Assembly: GCA_963682175.1 (NCBI GenBank)
Contig: OY821787.1
Coordinates: forward strand, 10,208,501 to 10,272,500
Source of the DNA: Triglochin maritima
Taxonomy: Eukaryota > Streptophyta > Magnoliopsida > Alismatales > Juncaginaceae
DNA: 64,000 bases
Direction: 5' to 3'
Of this stretch, positions 11,648-24,834 are shown piece after piece. The position numbers and the translations under genes are program-made. The notes beneath the pieces are model-generated. The model made no database searches. It was not told the origin of the DNA and worked only from the letters and a program-made list of their open reading frames with translations. Each line of letters starts with the position of its first letter. Position 1 is the first letter of the stretch.

Positions 11648-13086
11648 AGGGAACCAAGTTCACGGACTAATGTTGGCCTACATGGGTGACTCGCTTCAAG
11701 CGAAATACTTGGATTCAAAACCCAAGAAGACCGTGGAAGATTTAACAAAGATGTTCATGGATAGTGCTAGAAAAGAGCTCTATAAGACCACCATAGCACG
11801 CACAATGTGCCACATGGCCTTGGGAACATCGATATCCATGCATTTTCTCACTATGCAAGGATATCTTGAGAAGTTGGTGAAGCTCTCTTCCCCGATGCCC
11901 GATGAAATTGCAGAAGATTTGATTCTTGGCTCTCTTAACCCCGTCCTATAAGCACTTCATTATGAACTATCATGTGCATGAGAAAGGGGTGAGTCTTGAG
12001 GAGCTTCACAACACTCTCAAAATGGCTGAAGTTGACATGGGCAAGGGTCAGAACAAGCACGTCCTAACCATCCATGGTGGGAGCAAAAAGATCACCAAAG
12101 GTAAAGACAAAGGCAAATTCACCAAAAAGACGTCAATCAAGAGCAAGGGAGTATGAGGTGCTCATGTGAGTGACTAGAAGGGGAATTCTTCGAAATCTTC
12201 GACTCCCAACATGGAGTGATTTCACTGAGGTGAAAAAGCACACATCTGGCAAAATTGGCCCAAGTACAAGGAAGACCTTGACAATAGAATGATTGACCGT
12301 AAGCACCCTAAAAAGGCTAAAGGTATATTTGTCATTGAAATAAATTTCGCCACCTCTGTTAATGATTGGGTAATTGATATCGGATCTTGTGCTCACATAT
12401 TTTCTAATGTGCAGCTACTAAAGGCTAGGAAGGAACTCGCAAAAAACGAGATGATTCTGAAGGTTGGAAATGGTGCAAGCATCGCTGCGATTACACAAGG
12501 TTCCGTGGAGCTTCAATTGTCTAGTTGTTTAAATTTATGTTTAAAGAACGTCTATTATGTGCATTCGATTAGCAAGAATATTATTTCTGTATCATGTTTG
12601 GATATGGATAATTTTAATATAAATATTTCGAAGTCTTGCTTGTCTATATCGAAGAATGGAATTTTCTATGCAAATGCTTTCATAAGAAATGGACTCTATT
12701 TTCTTGAATTAATAATAGACAAAATTTAAACATCAATAACAAAAGACTTAAAACTACTCACGTGAATGATACAATCTTGTGCCACTATCGTTTTGGTCAC
12801 ATAAATGAAAAAAACATCAAGAAATTGCAAGAAGCTAACCTTCTTGGTCAAATTGATTTTAAATCATTGGAGACATGCGAACCTTGCCTAATGGGCAAAA
12901 TGACCAAGAAGCCTTTCAAGAAGAAAGGTCTGAGAGCGAATAATTTGATGGATTTGATACATTCCGATGTATGTGGTCCAACGAGTACAAGTGCAAGAGA
13001 CGGTTTAGGTACTTCATTATGTTCACAGGTGACTATAGTAATTACGGCTATATTTATCTAAGGAGAAACAAAAGTGAATCCTTCGA
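11648..13086 (+). pseudogene. CopP gag-protease-integrase N-terminal part
   Basis: Frames in order show a UBN2-type copia Gag (11670-12150, frameshift near 11945), a degenerate zinc-knuckle region near 12230, a protease core at about 12360-12400 in which the catalytic D-[ST]-G reads D-I-G, and the GAG-pre-integrase domain (12762-12960) with its HHCC finger (HYRFGH ... CEPC). The start of the integrase core (IHSDVCGP-like) follows before the A insertion at 13087. The altered protease triad and several stops mean it cannot produce a working polyprotein. Confidence 0.85.
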
Positions 13087-13550
13087 TGATTGACATCATT
13101 TCATGCTCATATTTGTATCTTATATCAATTATCTTACACCTAAGCAATACTACGTGACGAGTTTTATGTTTAGTTTTCAGGAATAAAGAGGTTTGAAGAG
13201 AAGAGCCATGAAAGGACCCAAAACCAGGAAAAAAGGACTTAATTGGGAGACCTAGGGACTGAGATGCGATGGAGAAGGACCTGATCGTAAGACCGAAGGA
13301 CCTAAGAGCAAAACATGAAACTCCACACCATCATGGGGAGTATTTTGGCAATTCGATTCGGGTCAGAGCTCCAACAAACCAAGTCGATGCCTCAAAGACC
13401 AAGATATGCTTCCAGAGAAGCCCAACACAAAACCCAGACAGATCTGGGCCTTATAGGCCGCCAATTGGCGGTCTGGATGAGCCCAACTCTGCTAAGCTCG
13501 CTCCTGGACTCGTATTATCATGTGTTTAGGCTATTTTTGGTATTGGTTTA

Positions 13551-13601
13551 GTCCCACATCGGGGGATTGTCCCGGATTAGTTTTTTCCATGCTTATAAAT
13601 A
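13551..13601 (+). promoter_or_regulatory. A LTR promoter: USE-like element plus TATA box
   Basis: GTCCCACATCG at 13551-13561 matches the plant snRNA upstream sequence element RTCCCACATCG at all 11 positions; TATAAATA follows at 13594-13601 with a 32-bp gap. The same pair with the same gap occurs at 39455-39505 in the 3' LTR. In plant snRNA genes the wider gap of about this size goes with RNA polymerase II, and a gap about one helical turn shorter with polymerase III. Confidence 0.75.
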
Positions 13602-14174
13602 GAACTCTTCACCTCCCATTGTACCCATCTCTCTCTTTGGTGGCATCTTCCCTACTAAGAGTGAAGCCTTGAAGCAAAACTCTGGTGGAGGAAGAGCTGC
13701 TTGTAATTTGAGTGAGTTAATAATAGATGTTTTCTTTAGCTTGTTAATTCTTGCTTAGTTGATTTCCTTTTATGTGTTTGCTTTGTTGCTTGTTTTGTTT
13801 TATGCTTCTTTAATATTTCTTGCTTGACTAGTATAGTTTCATTTCAGTATTATGCTTGCTTTTGTTAATATAGTTAGTGTAATGAGTAGTGAGTAGTTCC
13901 ATCCCCATTTGGGGGTGGAGAAATATGTGATATAATCATGTAGTGTATTAAGTGTGTGTTATCTTAATCCCTTTAGCTTTAAATGATTTCCATAACCATC
14001 TAATGGCTCTCCACTCTTATCTTTGATATGCTAATGCTCTTGAATGAAGCTTAGCTTATGTTTTGATTAGTGGATCTATTTTATGGGGAATGATAAGGTT
14101 AGAATATGGATAGGAATTAATATTGGAAACACAAGTTGTAGTGTATGAACTCTTGTTGCCTTTACCTTAGCTAA

Positions 14175-14326
14175 TGTCTTGTATGTTTTAATGATGTAGT
14201 CTTATCTTAATTCATGTGGAGGCATAGTAGGGTCTAGTCTTTATACTTGAGTTCATTTAGCTTCATTCCAATTATTGTCTTGTATGTTTTAATGATGTAG
14301 TGAAATCTTAATTCATGTGGAGGCAA
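14175..14326 (+). repeat. 50-bp direct repeat inside A LTR
   Basis: A unit starting TGTCTTGTATGTTTTAATGA and ending CATGTGGAGGCA occurs twice about 101 bp apart. The same duplication is in the 3' LTR (near 40080 and 40182), so it predates this insertion. Confidence 0.8.
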
Positions 14327-14642
14327 AGTTGGATGTAGTTTTATGATTTCATGCACTACATGTTGTGAGGAGCTTAATTACACACACACACCACACACAC
14401 ATCTTTATGTTCACATCATTTCTCTACCCCCTTTGAGGTTTAGTTTTTCTTGCTTCTTTTCCAATTCTATTTGCATCTTAGTGTAGTTTAGTATAATCAA
14501 ACCAACCTTTCTTCCCTTTCTTTACCTCTCGCCTTCGCACAAACCAAGTGTCGACACACCTCCCAGTGGACGACCCGTATTTGCCACCGCTTCAACGCGG
14601 TCGTGCACTTGCGGTTAAATATAAAACGATCAATCAAGTTTT

Positions 14643-14660
14643 TGGCGCCGTTGCCGGGGA
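14643..14660 (+). other. A primer-binding site (tRNA-Asp)
   Basis: TGGCGCCGTTGCCGGGGA is fully complementary to the 3' 18 bases of plant tRNA-Asp(GUC), six bases after the LTR. Confidence 0.95.
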
Positions 14661-15705
14661 GGTGCTCTGTCCAGACGTTGGTTTGTACGATTCGAGGGGT
14701 TGTTAATTTTTTGTTTCCAGTTTTCTTAGTTTCAGGGAACCAGCGGATCAAGGGGAGGCAACTGGACAAGTTTGAGGGACAAAAGCTTCAAAAGGACCGC
14801 CAATCAGCGGTTGAAGACCTCCAATTGGCGGCCTGGTGAGGGATTCGTGCTCTCAAATTTTTGCTGGTAGTTAGTTCTGTAATTTGTGTTATCTGGGAGC
14901 CCTATTTTGCATGCTTTGACTTCTGGTTTGCTCCCAGATCATTAATCACTCCCCCATTAATCAACTTGGCCCTAAAATCCAAAGCAAAAGACTAGACGTT
15001 CTTATTTGTTTAGGTCACGCATCATGTATTGACTTAGGCATATAGTTGTCTTTTCTTTTAGCTTTATTTTCAGTTGTTGAGTGCTGGCATGAGGTACGCA
15101 TTTCCTACACTCATTCATGCATCTCGTATGCCCATGCATTAGTTAGTAGGAATTGCATCAGGACAAGAGTGAGAGAGCGTTTGATTGGAGCGATTGATTG
15201 CTAGATCTAGGATCAAATCGCTACTAAGGAGGGGCTGTCCCATAAAAGATAAGGTGGGGGATTTCATCACCCTTTCCTTGGCCCCAAAAATCACTCTTAA
15301 TAAAGCCTTAACTAAAAGCAAGTAGACATTGGCCCTAGGATTGCGGGCGCACTAGGAGAGTAATCTAGTTGAGACCGTCATGACCTGATCGGCGTTGCCT
15401 ACCTTGTCGATAGTAGGAGGTACTGGATCTCCGGATCTGGTATCACTTGCTGGGCATTGTGGTCCTCGTTGTAGGGAGGTGAGGCGTGTTGAGGCTAGTG
15501 ACCTCGAAGTTAGGCGTCGTCTAGCCTAAGGACCCATTGCCTTACATTGTTTGAGCCGTGCTTGCTAGTTAGGCTTCTTCCTGATCCCTCTACCCACGCT
15601 AGCTCTAGGGATTCTTCCCTCCTCACCTGAGTCCTCTCCTCATCTATTCTCTACGTATAGTCTCCTCCTCTAGTACACCTTCTGTTGAGTGTTTGTTAGA
15701 GTCGA
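14661..15705 (+). other. A untranslated leader
   Basis: About 1.05 kb without a supported ORF. A palindrome pair (CCGCCAATCAGCGG at 14797-14810, CCAATTGGCGG at 14821-14831) lies shortly after the primer site. The block 15247-15340 (AAGGTGGGGGATTTCATCACCC ... GTAGACATTGGCCCT) is shared with all other Athila-type elements in the window, including B1 and B2, and is the best candidate for a packaging signal. Confidence 0.7.
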
Positions 15706-17713
15706 GTGGAGCATTTTATGCGAGGTTGGGCTCGTTCTAGTGAAAGCGCTCGACTCGAGAGAGTGCATTCTTCTGAGATGGACGGTCTTGGTGATCGACC
15801 ATCTCCGCCTCGTGCTCCTTTGGAGCATGAAGCCGAGTCATCTCGTGGTGGCGAAGGAGACCAGGTTCCATACATGGAGTACCTCGGTCCGCTCCCACCA
15901 CCACGTAGACCTCCTTCTCCTCCTCCTCTGTCTCGAGAGGAAGGGAGATTCGGTCAGGATCGAGTTCTTGGTGCACCACCACCGTTAGCTCGACATGATA
16001 GACCGATGACTTTGTGGGAGCGCACCCATCTTGTTCGGGCCGCGCAACCTTCTTGCATAGTTGTTCCCCCTGGTCGCGGGAACAACTATGAGCTGAAACC
16101 TCAGTATGTGAGCATGCTTCCAACCTTTACTGCCAATAAGGAGGATCCGTATATCTTTATACGCGAATTCGAGGAAGTATGCTCCATGTTCAAGCTTCAA
16201 CAGCTTGACGAGGATTCAGTCCGGTTGAGGATGATTTCTTTCGTATTGAAGGATAATGCGAAGAAATGGATGTATAGCCTCCCGGCGAGCTCGATTTGGT
16301 CTTGGGATAACTTTGTGACCGTCTTTCTGAAGAGATTTTTCCCTCAAAGGAAAACTCAACAGATACGACACCAGATACATCAAATGTATCAGACCGAGAC
16401 TGAATCTTTTCATGGTTTCTTTGAGAGGTTCAAGGACCTTCTCCAGCAATGCCCTCATCATGGACTTGAGGTATGACAGCTATGCCAGATTGTTTATGAG
16501 GGCATCAAATACAACACCCGCACCTTTGTTTGAGTCGATGTGTCAGGGTGACTTCCAAATGAAACCCATAAAGGAGGCATGGGACACTTTTGAGTCCATG
16601 GCTGAGCGTACCTTCGAGTGGGACACCATGAGAGAGCCACCAGCCACCAGGTCTTCTGGTCGAGCTCGATCATATCATTTTGAGTCGACTATCGCGTCTG
16701 AGGCAAAAATGACTGCTCTCTTGCGTAGGATAGAGAGTTTGGAGATGGACCGAGCTCCTGTAGCTCAGGTCTCTACTCCCGGGTGTACTAGGTGTGGACT
16801 GTCAGGACATGATGACTTGGAGTGCGCTTACGCTCCAAGGGATACTGAGCATGCAAATACAATGTATCAACAAAAGCCCCGAAACGACCCGTACAGTCAT
16901 TCCTACAACCCGGGATGGCGTAACCATCCTAACTTCTCTTGGGGGTCTAGTGGAGGCCACGGTCAGAGCTCGCACGCTCAACCTCCACCTCCACCTTATC
17001 AACCTCCATGCCCATCGGCGACCTACCAACCCCCATATCAAAGGTCTCAACACCATAATTACCAACGTGGTCAGGCCTCTTCGTCGGGTTATTCTAACCA
17101 GACTCCACCACCCCAGCAGGTTGACCCTAAGGACTCTACCCGTGAACAAACCCTTCAAACGTTCATGCAGAGCACTCAATCCATGTTTGCGGCCAGCAAT
17201 AATTCGGTCAAAGCATTGGAAATGCAAGTTAGCCAGTTGGCTCATCAGCTCCATGAACGTGAGAAGGGTCAGTTACCGAGTCAACCTGTTGTTAATCCCA
17301 GGGGTCAGCCTGCTCATACCAGGCAAAATGTACACAATGTTGAAAGTGACCATTCCCAACATGCGAATGTTGTTCATACCTTGAGATCGGAAAAGGTCGT
17401 TGACAACAATGTGAAAATGCCGGAAGCCAACCCTGTTGGCGAGACTTCCGAGGAGAGTCTTGAGCCTGTCAAGGAACCTAATTCTGAGACTCGTCCTCGT
17501 GATTCTTATGTCCCCAAGGCACCATTCCCTCATCGGTTGACTAAAAAACGTGATGAGCATTGGGATAAGATCGTTGAGTTACTTAGGCAAGTAAAGGTGA
17601 ACATTCCGTTGTTGGACGTTGTTCAACAAATGCCATCGCATGCCAAGTTCCTCAAGGACCTTTGCACCACTAAGAGAAAAACAAATGTGCCCAAAAAGGC
17701 CTTTTTGGCCGCC
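15706..17713 (+). pseudogene. A gag, broken and cut by B2
   Basis: Retrotransposon Gag of the Athila type. The first part (15706-16476) has a proline-rich N-terminus and the Gag domain with KWMYSL and FLKRFFP motifs. A TGA at 16474-16476 replaces the Trp found in related copies, and a frameshift near 16525 shifts the rest to the ORF at 16412-17713. The zinc knuckle CTRCGLSGHDDLEC (about 16783-16824) is intact. A proline-, glutamine- and asparagine-rich linker follows, then the KKAFLAA motif before the protease. B2 enters right after it; the reading frame resumes at 33798. Confidence 0.92.
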
Positions 17714-18945
17714 TGATGAGAATTAAATTTATACCGCAAGTGCACGACGTCAATGGAGACGTGGCAAATACGGGTCGAACACAAGGAGGGAGAGATTTTG
17801 TTATTAGTGTGATTTCAATTGGGGGAAAGAAGGAGAGAAGAAATAAGTTGGTTTTGAGATTTTTGATTTTTAATTATCTAAAGCAAGAAACAAGAACAAT
17901 TAAAACTAAAACAAGAACAAAGAAGTGAATTCCGTTGGGTGGAGGTTTAGATTTAGGGTGTAGATTAGAGAATTCAGAAACTTATAATAAATCATGTTAG
18001 TTATGAAGCATTACATGATAAATGATTTAACATAAACTCAAGTAATCAAAATATACTAATCACGAACTTAAAATAATAACATTTATTCTCTTCTCTTCAC
18101 CCTAAATCCGTCACCTCCACCCTTTGGAAAGAGTTAGAAACTCATGGAGGGAGGAAGAAGGGATCCTAGAGGCATTACAAAAGAAAAGTAAAAACAAGAA
18201 ATAAAAGACAGAATTTTATTACTAAAGTGAAGAGTACAAAACTGAAAATAAAAACAACTAAAAACTAGGTCTAAGGCCAAGGACGTTTCTACCATCGTTC
18301 TCGCGGCTATTTATAGCCGATACAAGGGATCCCAATATATAAATGGAACGTACACGCGTCAATACAGCATTGGTAAAAATTTGAGCACACGGATCGACTT
18401 TTGTGCGGCTAAATCGCCGCAATTTGTACATGAGGTGCGGCGGAATCGCCACCTTTTTGGCTCGGATTCGATCCAGATTTTTTCTGTGTGTTTATGGTAT
18501 GATTTGATCCTCCTTTGCGCGTCTGGATTGATTCTTTCCATTCTTTTGAGCTCCGGATTAATTCCTTTATATATATGGAGATTCACATTGATTTTTCTTT
18601 AGATTTTCTCCATAATAATAAAAGCTACTCGTGATTTGCAATTAGGTCCTTGACTTTTTGCAATTAAGTCCCCAGCTACTTTTGTGCTCAAGTCCTTGTT
18701 CTTTTTGTGATTAGGTCTTGAATGCTTTTATGCTTGGATACATTTCCATTTAAAACCCGATAAGCTTGAACTTGGTCTTTATGATAGAAATGAGTCTTTT
18801 GCATGCGTTTATGCTCGGAATGTGGGTAATTTGCATTCAGGTCCCTGTATTCTGTAAATAAGACTAAACACATACCTTAGTAGCATTTATTGATATAAAA
18901 GTAATCTAAATGAAAGACATATGATGCAATGTATGCAATGCATCA
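17714..18945 (-). repeat. B2 3' LTR
   Basis: 1232 bp, TGATGAG...GCATCA on the plus strand, with a CTATAAATAG TATA box (minus) at 18308-18317 and GC palindromes near 18390-18450. Same length as its partner at 32561-33792. Confidence 0.95.
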
Positions 18946-19220
18946 AATACCCCCACACCTAGATTTTGCTAGTCCCTAGCAAAACAGAAAATAAGAAAAA
19001 TAAAAACAGGGAAATCCTAACTCATTTTCGTAGGAATCACGGTTGCACTTAGCATTTGCAACAAGCCTTTAAACCTCCTTGTTGCCAAGGAGGACGAGTT
19101 TTGTCTCGTGAGGGTTTTCAGTTGACACACCCACAAAGTCTTAATTCAACATTCCATTAATAGCTCTCAATATCCCTACCTCAACCTTATACATCTCACT
19201 TCGAATTCTTGTATGCTCAT
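18946..19220 (-). promoter_or_regulatory. B2 3' hairpin module, polypurine tract and C target site
   Basis: Minus strand, right to left: hairpin CCTCCTTGGCAACAAGGAGG with GCAA loop (19074-19093), second hairpin (19042-19062, arms GTTGCA/TGCAAC after one mismatch), third hairpin (18964-18984, 9-bp arms, GGA loop), then the tract CTAGGTGTGGGGGTATT (18946-18962) at the LTR. The stretch 19094-19220 continues the untranslated region up to the CTCAT duplication of C (19216-19220). Confidence 0.78.
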
Positions 19221-20632
19221 TGATTGACATCATTTCATGCTCATATTTGTATCTTATATCCATTATCTTTCACCTAAACAATGCTATGTCACGAGTTTTA
19301 TATTTAGTTTTCAGGAATAAATAGGTTTGAAGAGATGAAACATAAAAGGACCCAAAAGCTGGGAAAAAGGACTGGATTGTGAGATCTGGGGACCAAGATG
19401 CAAGGGAGAAGGACCTGATTGCAAGACAGAAGGACCTAAGAGCAAAACAGAATACTCCACACCATCATGGGTAGTATTTTACCAATTGGATTCGGGTCGG
19501 AGCTCCAACAAGTCAAGTAACCGCATCAAAGACCAACAATACCCGAAGGAAAAGCCTAAAACAAAAATGAGCAGGATCTGAACCATATAGACAGCTAATT
19601 GGCGGTCCAAGACTGCTAATGGGCGGTCCATTTTGGCCCAAATCCGCTCAAATTTCTCCAGTACATGTATTAGAGGATGTTTAGGCTATTTTTGGTATCT
19701 GTTTAGTCCCACATCGGGGGATTGTCCCGGTTTGCCTTTTTCCATGGCTATAAATAGAACTCTTCACCTTCCATTGTAATCACTCCATATTTTAAGTGGC
19801 TATTCCTCCTACTAGAAGTGAGGCCTTGAAGCACACACTAAAGTAGGAGGATGCTACTTTTAATGTGAGTCATTTTATCAATAAAGTTTTGTGTTTATTT
19901 CATTGTTTGTTTTATGCTTCTTTTATTGTTTGTGCATGTTTTAGTTTAATCGTCTTTTAATTCTAGCTTAGTTTTAATATGCTTTCTTTCCATAGTTTAA
20001 TAATTAGTGTAATGTATAGTGAATAGTTCCATCCCCTTTGGGGGGTGGAGTAGATGTACATACATGCATTAGAGAATGGGATGAATGCTTTAATTTCAAT
20101 GTGTTGATTAAACATGAATGTATGCTTGCTTGTTTAGGATAGAATTTACAACTTGATGAGTTTTGCCAAAATGATTAGACACCTCTCATGCTTGTTTAGG
20201 TTCTGAAATAAACAACTTGCATATGTAAATGTTAATCAACTAAGTTGGTGAATAGATTGATAGGTTTTGCCATAACATTTAGACACTTCCTATGCTTGAT
20301 AAACACCACCTTCATGTGCTTAAAGAATGTATTCTACACCCACCTCTTTGCTTGTGTGCACTCACTCCACCCCTTAGGGGTTTTCCCTTCCTGAAATTCC
20401 AGCATTCTTGTTTTGTTCTTAGCTTAGTTCTTATTTCATCGTTTGATTGCTTCTTTCACATTTCATACTTCTTAGCGTAGTGTAGCGTAGGTTAGCATAA
20501 ACATCTTTCTTCCCCTATTTTTGTCACTTGATTTCGTACAAGCAAGAGGCTGCTCACCTCCCTGAGGACGACCCGTACTTGCCACCGCTTCATCGAGGCC
20601 GTGCACTTGTGGTTTAATTAGAACGTGCAACA
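19221..20632 (+). repeat. C 5' LTR
   Basis: 1412 bp, TGATTGACATC...GTGCAACA. USE-like GTCCCACATCG at 19706-19716 and TATAAATA at 19749-19756 (32-bp gap). A palindrome-like pair lies at about 19592-19628 (GCTAATTGGCGGTCC, GCTAATGGGCGGTCC). A TTTTGCC...TTAGACAC segment is duplicated at ~119-bp period around 20160-20300. Confidence 0.95.
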
Positions 20633-20638
20633 AGTTTT

Positions 20639-20656
20639 TGGTGCCGTTGCCGGGGA
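20639..20656 (+). other. C primer-binding site (tRNA-Asp)
   Basis: TGGTGCCGTTGCCGGGGA, one mismatch to the tRNA-Asp complement, six bases inside the LTR. Confidence 0.9.
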
Positions 20657-21705
20657 GGTGCCAGTCCAGACTCTTGTTTGGACGATTCTAGTGGATTTAA
20701 TTTGTGTTGTGTAGTTTTTCCTTGTTTCAAGAGACTTGGAGTCATCAGGAGGAACGCCTGGAGACGTTTTGAGTGAATCTGAGCATTTCAGACCGCCAAT
20801 CAGCGGCCTGGGACCGCCAATTGGCGGTCTGGTAAGCTCAATTTTGTCTCGTATTTCTTTGGTTAGTTTTCATAATTGATGTAGTGATCTGGGATTTAAT
20901 TTGGCATGTTTTGACTTATAGTTTGTTCCCAGATCCATAATCAACCTCCTTTAAGCAACTTGGACCCTAAAACTCAAAGCAAAAGATTAGGCATTATTTT
21001 TGTTTAGGTCATGCATCATGTATGTGACTTAGGCATTTAGATTGTCTTTTATCTTAGGTTTATTTTTTGTTGCTGAGAGCTGGCGTGAGGTACGCACCTT
21101 CTACTCTCATTCATGCATTTCGTATGAACATGCATTAGTTAGTAGGAAGTGCATTGCAACAAGTGTGAGTTGAGCGTTGTTTGGAGAGTTGATTGCTAGA
21201 TTTAGGAATCCAAAACGCTACTAAGGAGGGGCTGTCCCGTAAAAGATAAGGTGGGGGATTTCATCACCCTTTCCTTCGCCCCAAAAACCACACTAATCAA
21301 GAGCCTAATTTTAAAATCAAGTAGACATTGGCCCTAAGGATCTTGGACGCATTAGGAGAGTGATCCGATCCCGACCGTCATGACCTGATCGGCGTTGCCC
21401 ACTTTGTCGATAGTAGGAGAGACGAGATCCCCGGATCTTGGCTCACTTGCTGGGCTTTGTGGTCCTCGTCGTAGGGAGGTGAGGCGTGTTGAGGCTGTGT
21501 GACCTCGCAGTTAGGCGTCGTCTAGCTGTAAGGACCTATAGCGACCTTAGGATTGCTTGAGCCTTGTTTGCTTGTGTGCTTCTACATGTACCCATCCGCC
21601 GTAGCATAAGGACTTCTTCCTTTCTCTCTTGAGTCCTTCTTTCTCTCCTGTGTTCCCCCGTCTTCTCCTCTACGCACATTCTTTCTTTCAAAAAAAAATT
21701 GGTTT
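20657..21705 (+). other. C untranslated leader
   Basis: About 1.05 kb. A palindrome pair is at 20793-20806 (CCGCCAATCAGCGG) and 20814-20827 (CCGCCAATTGGCGG). The conserved leader block is at 21241-21340. No ORF is supported. Confidence 0.7.
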
Positions 21706-24700
21706 GTGTGTGCACCGTTGTGCATGCTTACGTGGACACGAGACGAGAATGGTCGTTTGACGAGGAGCGTTGTCAATCCGGCTTCGGTCATCGATTTCTC
21801 GACACCTTCCTCCTCTCGTGCCGCACGTAGTCCGGGTCCAATGGCTGCTAATTTCCATGAGGAGGAGCAGTTGCTGGACCTGCCTGCTCCACCTGTTCTT
21901 CCAGTTGTCGTTCCCATACCTCTTCGTGATCGATGCTACCCGAGCCGTACCGCTCTACCCTCATGCATCGTATTACCAGAGGCTAATGGGAACCATTTCG
22001 AGGTTAAGCCTCAATTCATTTCCATGCTCCCTCATTTCACTGGGAAAGGTGACCCCTATATCTTTCTCAGGGAATTTGAGGAGGTCTGTGCTATGTTCAA
22101 GCTGCAACAACTTAGCACAAACTCCATCCATCTTAGGCTCGTTCCTCTTGCACTAAAGGATGACGCCAAGAAGTGGTTGTACAGCAACCAGGCAAATTCC
22201 TTTAGGACTTGGGATGAGTTTCAATCTGCATTCCTCAAGAAGTACTTTCCTAATCATCGGACTCAAAAATTGAGGAACGAAATCAATTCGTTCTATCAAC
22301 ATGAGACCGAACCATTTCATGCATATCTTGAGAGGTTCAAAGAGCTACTATCCTCGTGCCCTCACCATGGCATTGAGTTGTGGCGTCTTTTTCAGATTGT
22401 GTATGAGGGTCTTCACATCCCGTCCAGAACGCTCCTTGAGTCCATGTGTCAAGGAGAGTTCTTGGGAAATGATGAAAGGGAGGCATGGGCCTTCCTAGAA
22501 GACCTCGCTGAGAAAACCATGCAGTGAGAGAGTGCAAGGGAACCACCTGCATCATCTAGCATAGGAGCGAGGATCGCGAATGCAAACTCAACTAGATCGG
22601 GTTCCGCATTTTCTATCGATACAACTACGGCCACCGAGGCGCGCATGGCGGCCTTAATGCGCCGTATGGATTCGATTGAGCTCCAAAACCAACAAAGTGC
22701 ACCTCACATGTCCACATCTGGTCCAGTTCCCTGTCATTCAAGTGGTAGGATAGGTCATGTAGAAAGCGAGTGTGAGTCCATTCCTCCTGAGATGGAGCGT
22801 GTCAACGCCTTCTATGATAGAGCCAAGAATGACCCATACTCATCATCTTATAATCCTGGATGGAGGAACCACCCCAATTTTTCATGGAACCAAACTAATG
22901 CCCCGGGTGGTCCTCCAAACTCCTCTAGACCACCTTACCAATCACACCAACCTCCCATGCATGCACATTCCTATCAGCCACCCCAAGCACAAACCACCAA
23001 TCAATCGGGTTTCCTAAATTCCAATAATATGGAAACCCGATTCAATTCACTTGAGACCTTGACTCGTGGACTTGAAAACTCAATAAAAAAAATTATGTCT
23101 ACCACAAGTCAAGTTCTCACTTCAAATCAACAGACCATGAAATCTCTAGAGCTTCAGATGGGCCAATTGGCTCAGTCTGTACATGAAAGAGAGAGAAGGT
23201 CTTTTCCTAGCCAGCCTGAGGCTAACCCCCGCATGTACCAACAACAACAAATGCAAAATGAGAATGTGGTACCTCGGGGGAGGCAAGTGAACCATGTGGA
23301 GGAACCTGTTCACCATGTCAATTCCATTGTGACCTTAAGGAATGGAAAACAGGTTGACAATCACATTTCCTTGCCACAACAACCACCATCTATGCAGCCC
23401 CTCAGTGGGAATGGTGGTGAGGAAGAGGCTGAGGGTGAGGGTAATACACCAACGCTTCTTTCTTCTCAGGCACAGCAGAAAACCTACCTGCCAAAAGCTC
23501 CCTATCCAAGTAGGTTAAACAAAAAGCAGAGTGACAACATGGACAAGATAGTAGAGGTGTTTAAGCAAGTAAAGGTTTACATCCCCTTGTTGGATGTCAT
23601 CCAACAAATACCTCAATATGCCAAAGTATTGAAGGATCTCTGCACAACCAAGAGGAAGACCAATGTTCCTAAGAAAGCATTCTTGGCTGCAAATATCAGC
23701 TCACTTTTGTCCAATCCCACTTACACAAAATACAAGGACCCTGGGTGTCCTACTATTCAGTGTACGATAGGGGACACTAGATTGAGCAATGTTTTGCTTG
23801 ATTTAGGATCAGCGGTCAACCTCCTCCCATTCTCTGTTTATCAACAGTTGAACTTGGGAGAATTGAAACCAACTAAGATCACCCTCCAATTAGCGGATAG
23901 ATCCATTCGTATTCCCATGGGGATTATCGAGGACGTGCTTATCAAAGTTGGAGATTTTATATTTCCAGTCGATTTTGTTGTCCTCGATACCAATCCTGTT
24001 GCGAACACCCACTCTCAAATACCTTTGATTTTGGGTAGACCATTTCTGGCAACCTCCAATGCCTTGATTAATTGTAGAAATGGTCTCATGAAGCTCTCAT
24101 TCGGTAACATGAGTGCCGAGTTTCATGTGTTCAACTCTGGTAGGCAACAGGAACCCATGGATGAACCTTTAAATCTAAATCTCATCCGCCAATTGGAGAA
24201 AGCACCACAAAATCAACGAACACCCCTAACCCCAATGCAACCCATTGAGAATGTTCGTGGGCCCAGCGAAGACTCATTGCCTGTCTTTGCAATGCAACAG
24301 AGTGAGCTGGCCTCGAACATGAATGTCCAAAGGGAGTGTTCGTTGCATGATTCAGTTGAGAGTACTAGTGAGGGTGAGACACCTCATCATATGCCTATAC
24401 CAGAAGGTGTCTCTACCTCATGTCCCATGGCCATTGAGCCATTTGAGCTTCATATTGACTCCAACAAGGACCCACCTATGACCGAGCTTATGCTTGATGA
24501 TCTAAATAAGGGTGGGAGGTCCTTGTTAGATGACTTGGGGAGAAGCCCCATTCTTAGTGATGCAAGTCTGCTGCATCCATCGAATGAGCCAGAGGAACTC
24601 ATTCCGATGCACCCCCCTATTGGTTGGAGGGTTTTCTTCGATGAGCAATTAAACCCTAGTGAGGCAACACAACTTCATTCTTAGTTGCCCACACTCAACC

Positions 24701-24834
24701 AATATCATGAGGGGTTCGAGCCTTTCAGCTTTGACCTTTCACCCTCCATGACACCTCAGAGTACCAGTGAAGTTTGCCCATCTCGGCAAGTCTCTGGTCC
24801 TCCTGACTTGATGTTCTCATTTGATGTTCCTTGA
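21706..24834 (+). pseudogene. C gag-protease, two nonsense codons
   Basis: One reading frame throughout. The Gag domain (KKWLYSN, FLKKYFPNHRT) ends at a TGA (22525-22527) where E has Trp. The zinc knuckle near residues 342-355 reads CHSSGRIGHVESEC: the second Cys is Ser, whereas E keeps CHSCGMIGHVESEC, so metal binding is probably lost. A P/Q-rich linker, the protease with DLGSA (Asp at residue 699) and ILGRPF, and an acidic tail follow. A TAG at 24682-24684 replaces Leu of E; the family stop is at 24832-24834. No pol domains follow. Confidence 0.92.

Larger units (their letters stand above)
13087..14636 (+). repeat. A 5' LTR
   Basis: 1550 bp, TGATTGACATC...GATCAATCA. It contains one CCGCCAATTGGCGG palindrome (13458-13471), the promoter block at 13551-13601, and a 50-bp direct repeat (14175 and 14276). 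It differs from the 3' LTR at roughly 35 sites by eye, plus a 21-22 bp palindrome-unit gap. Confidence 0.95.
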
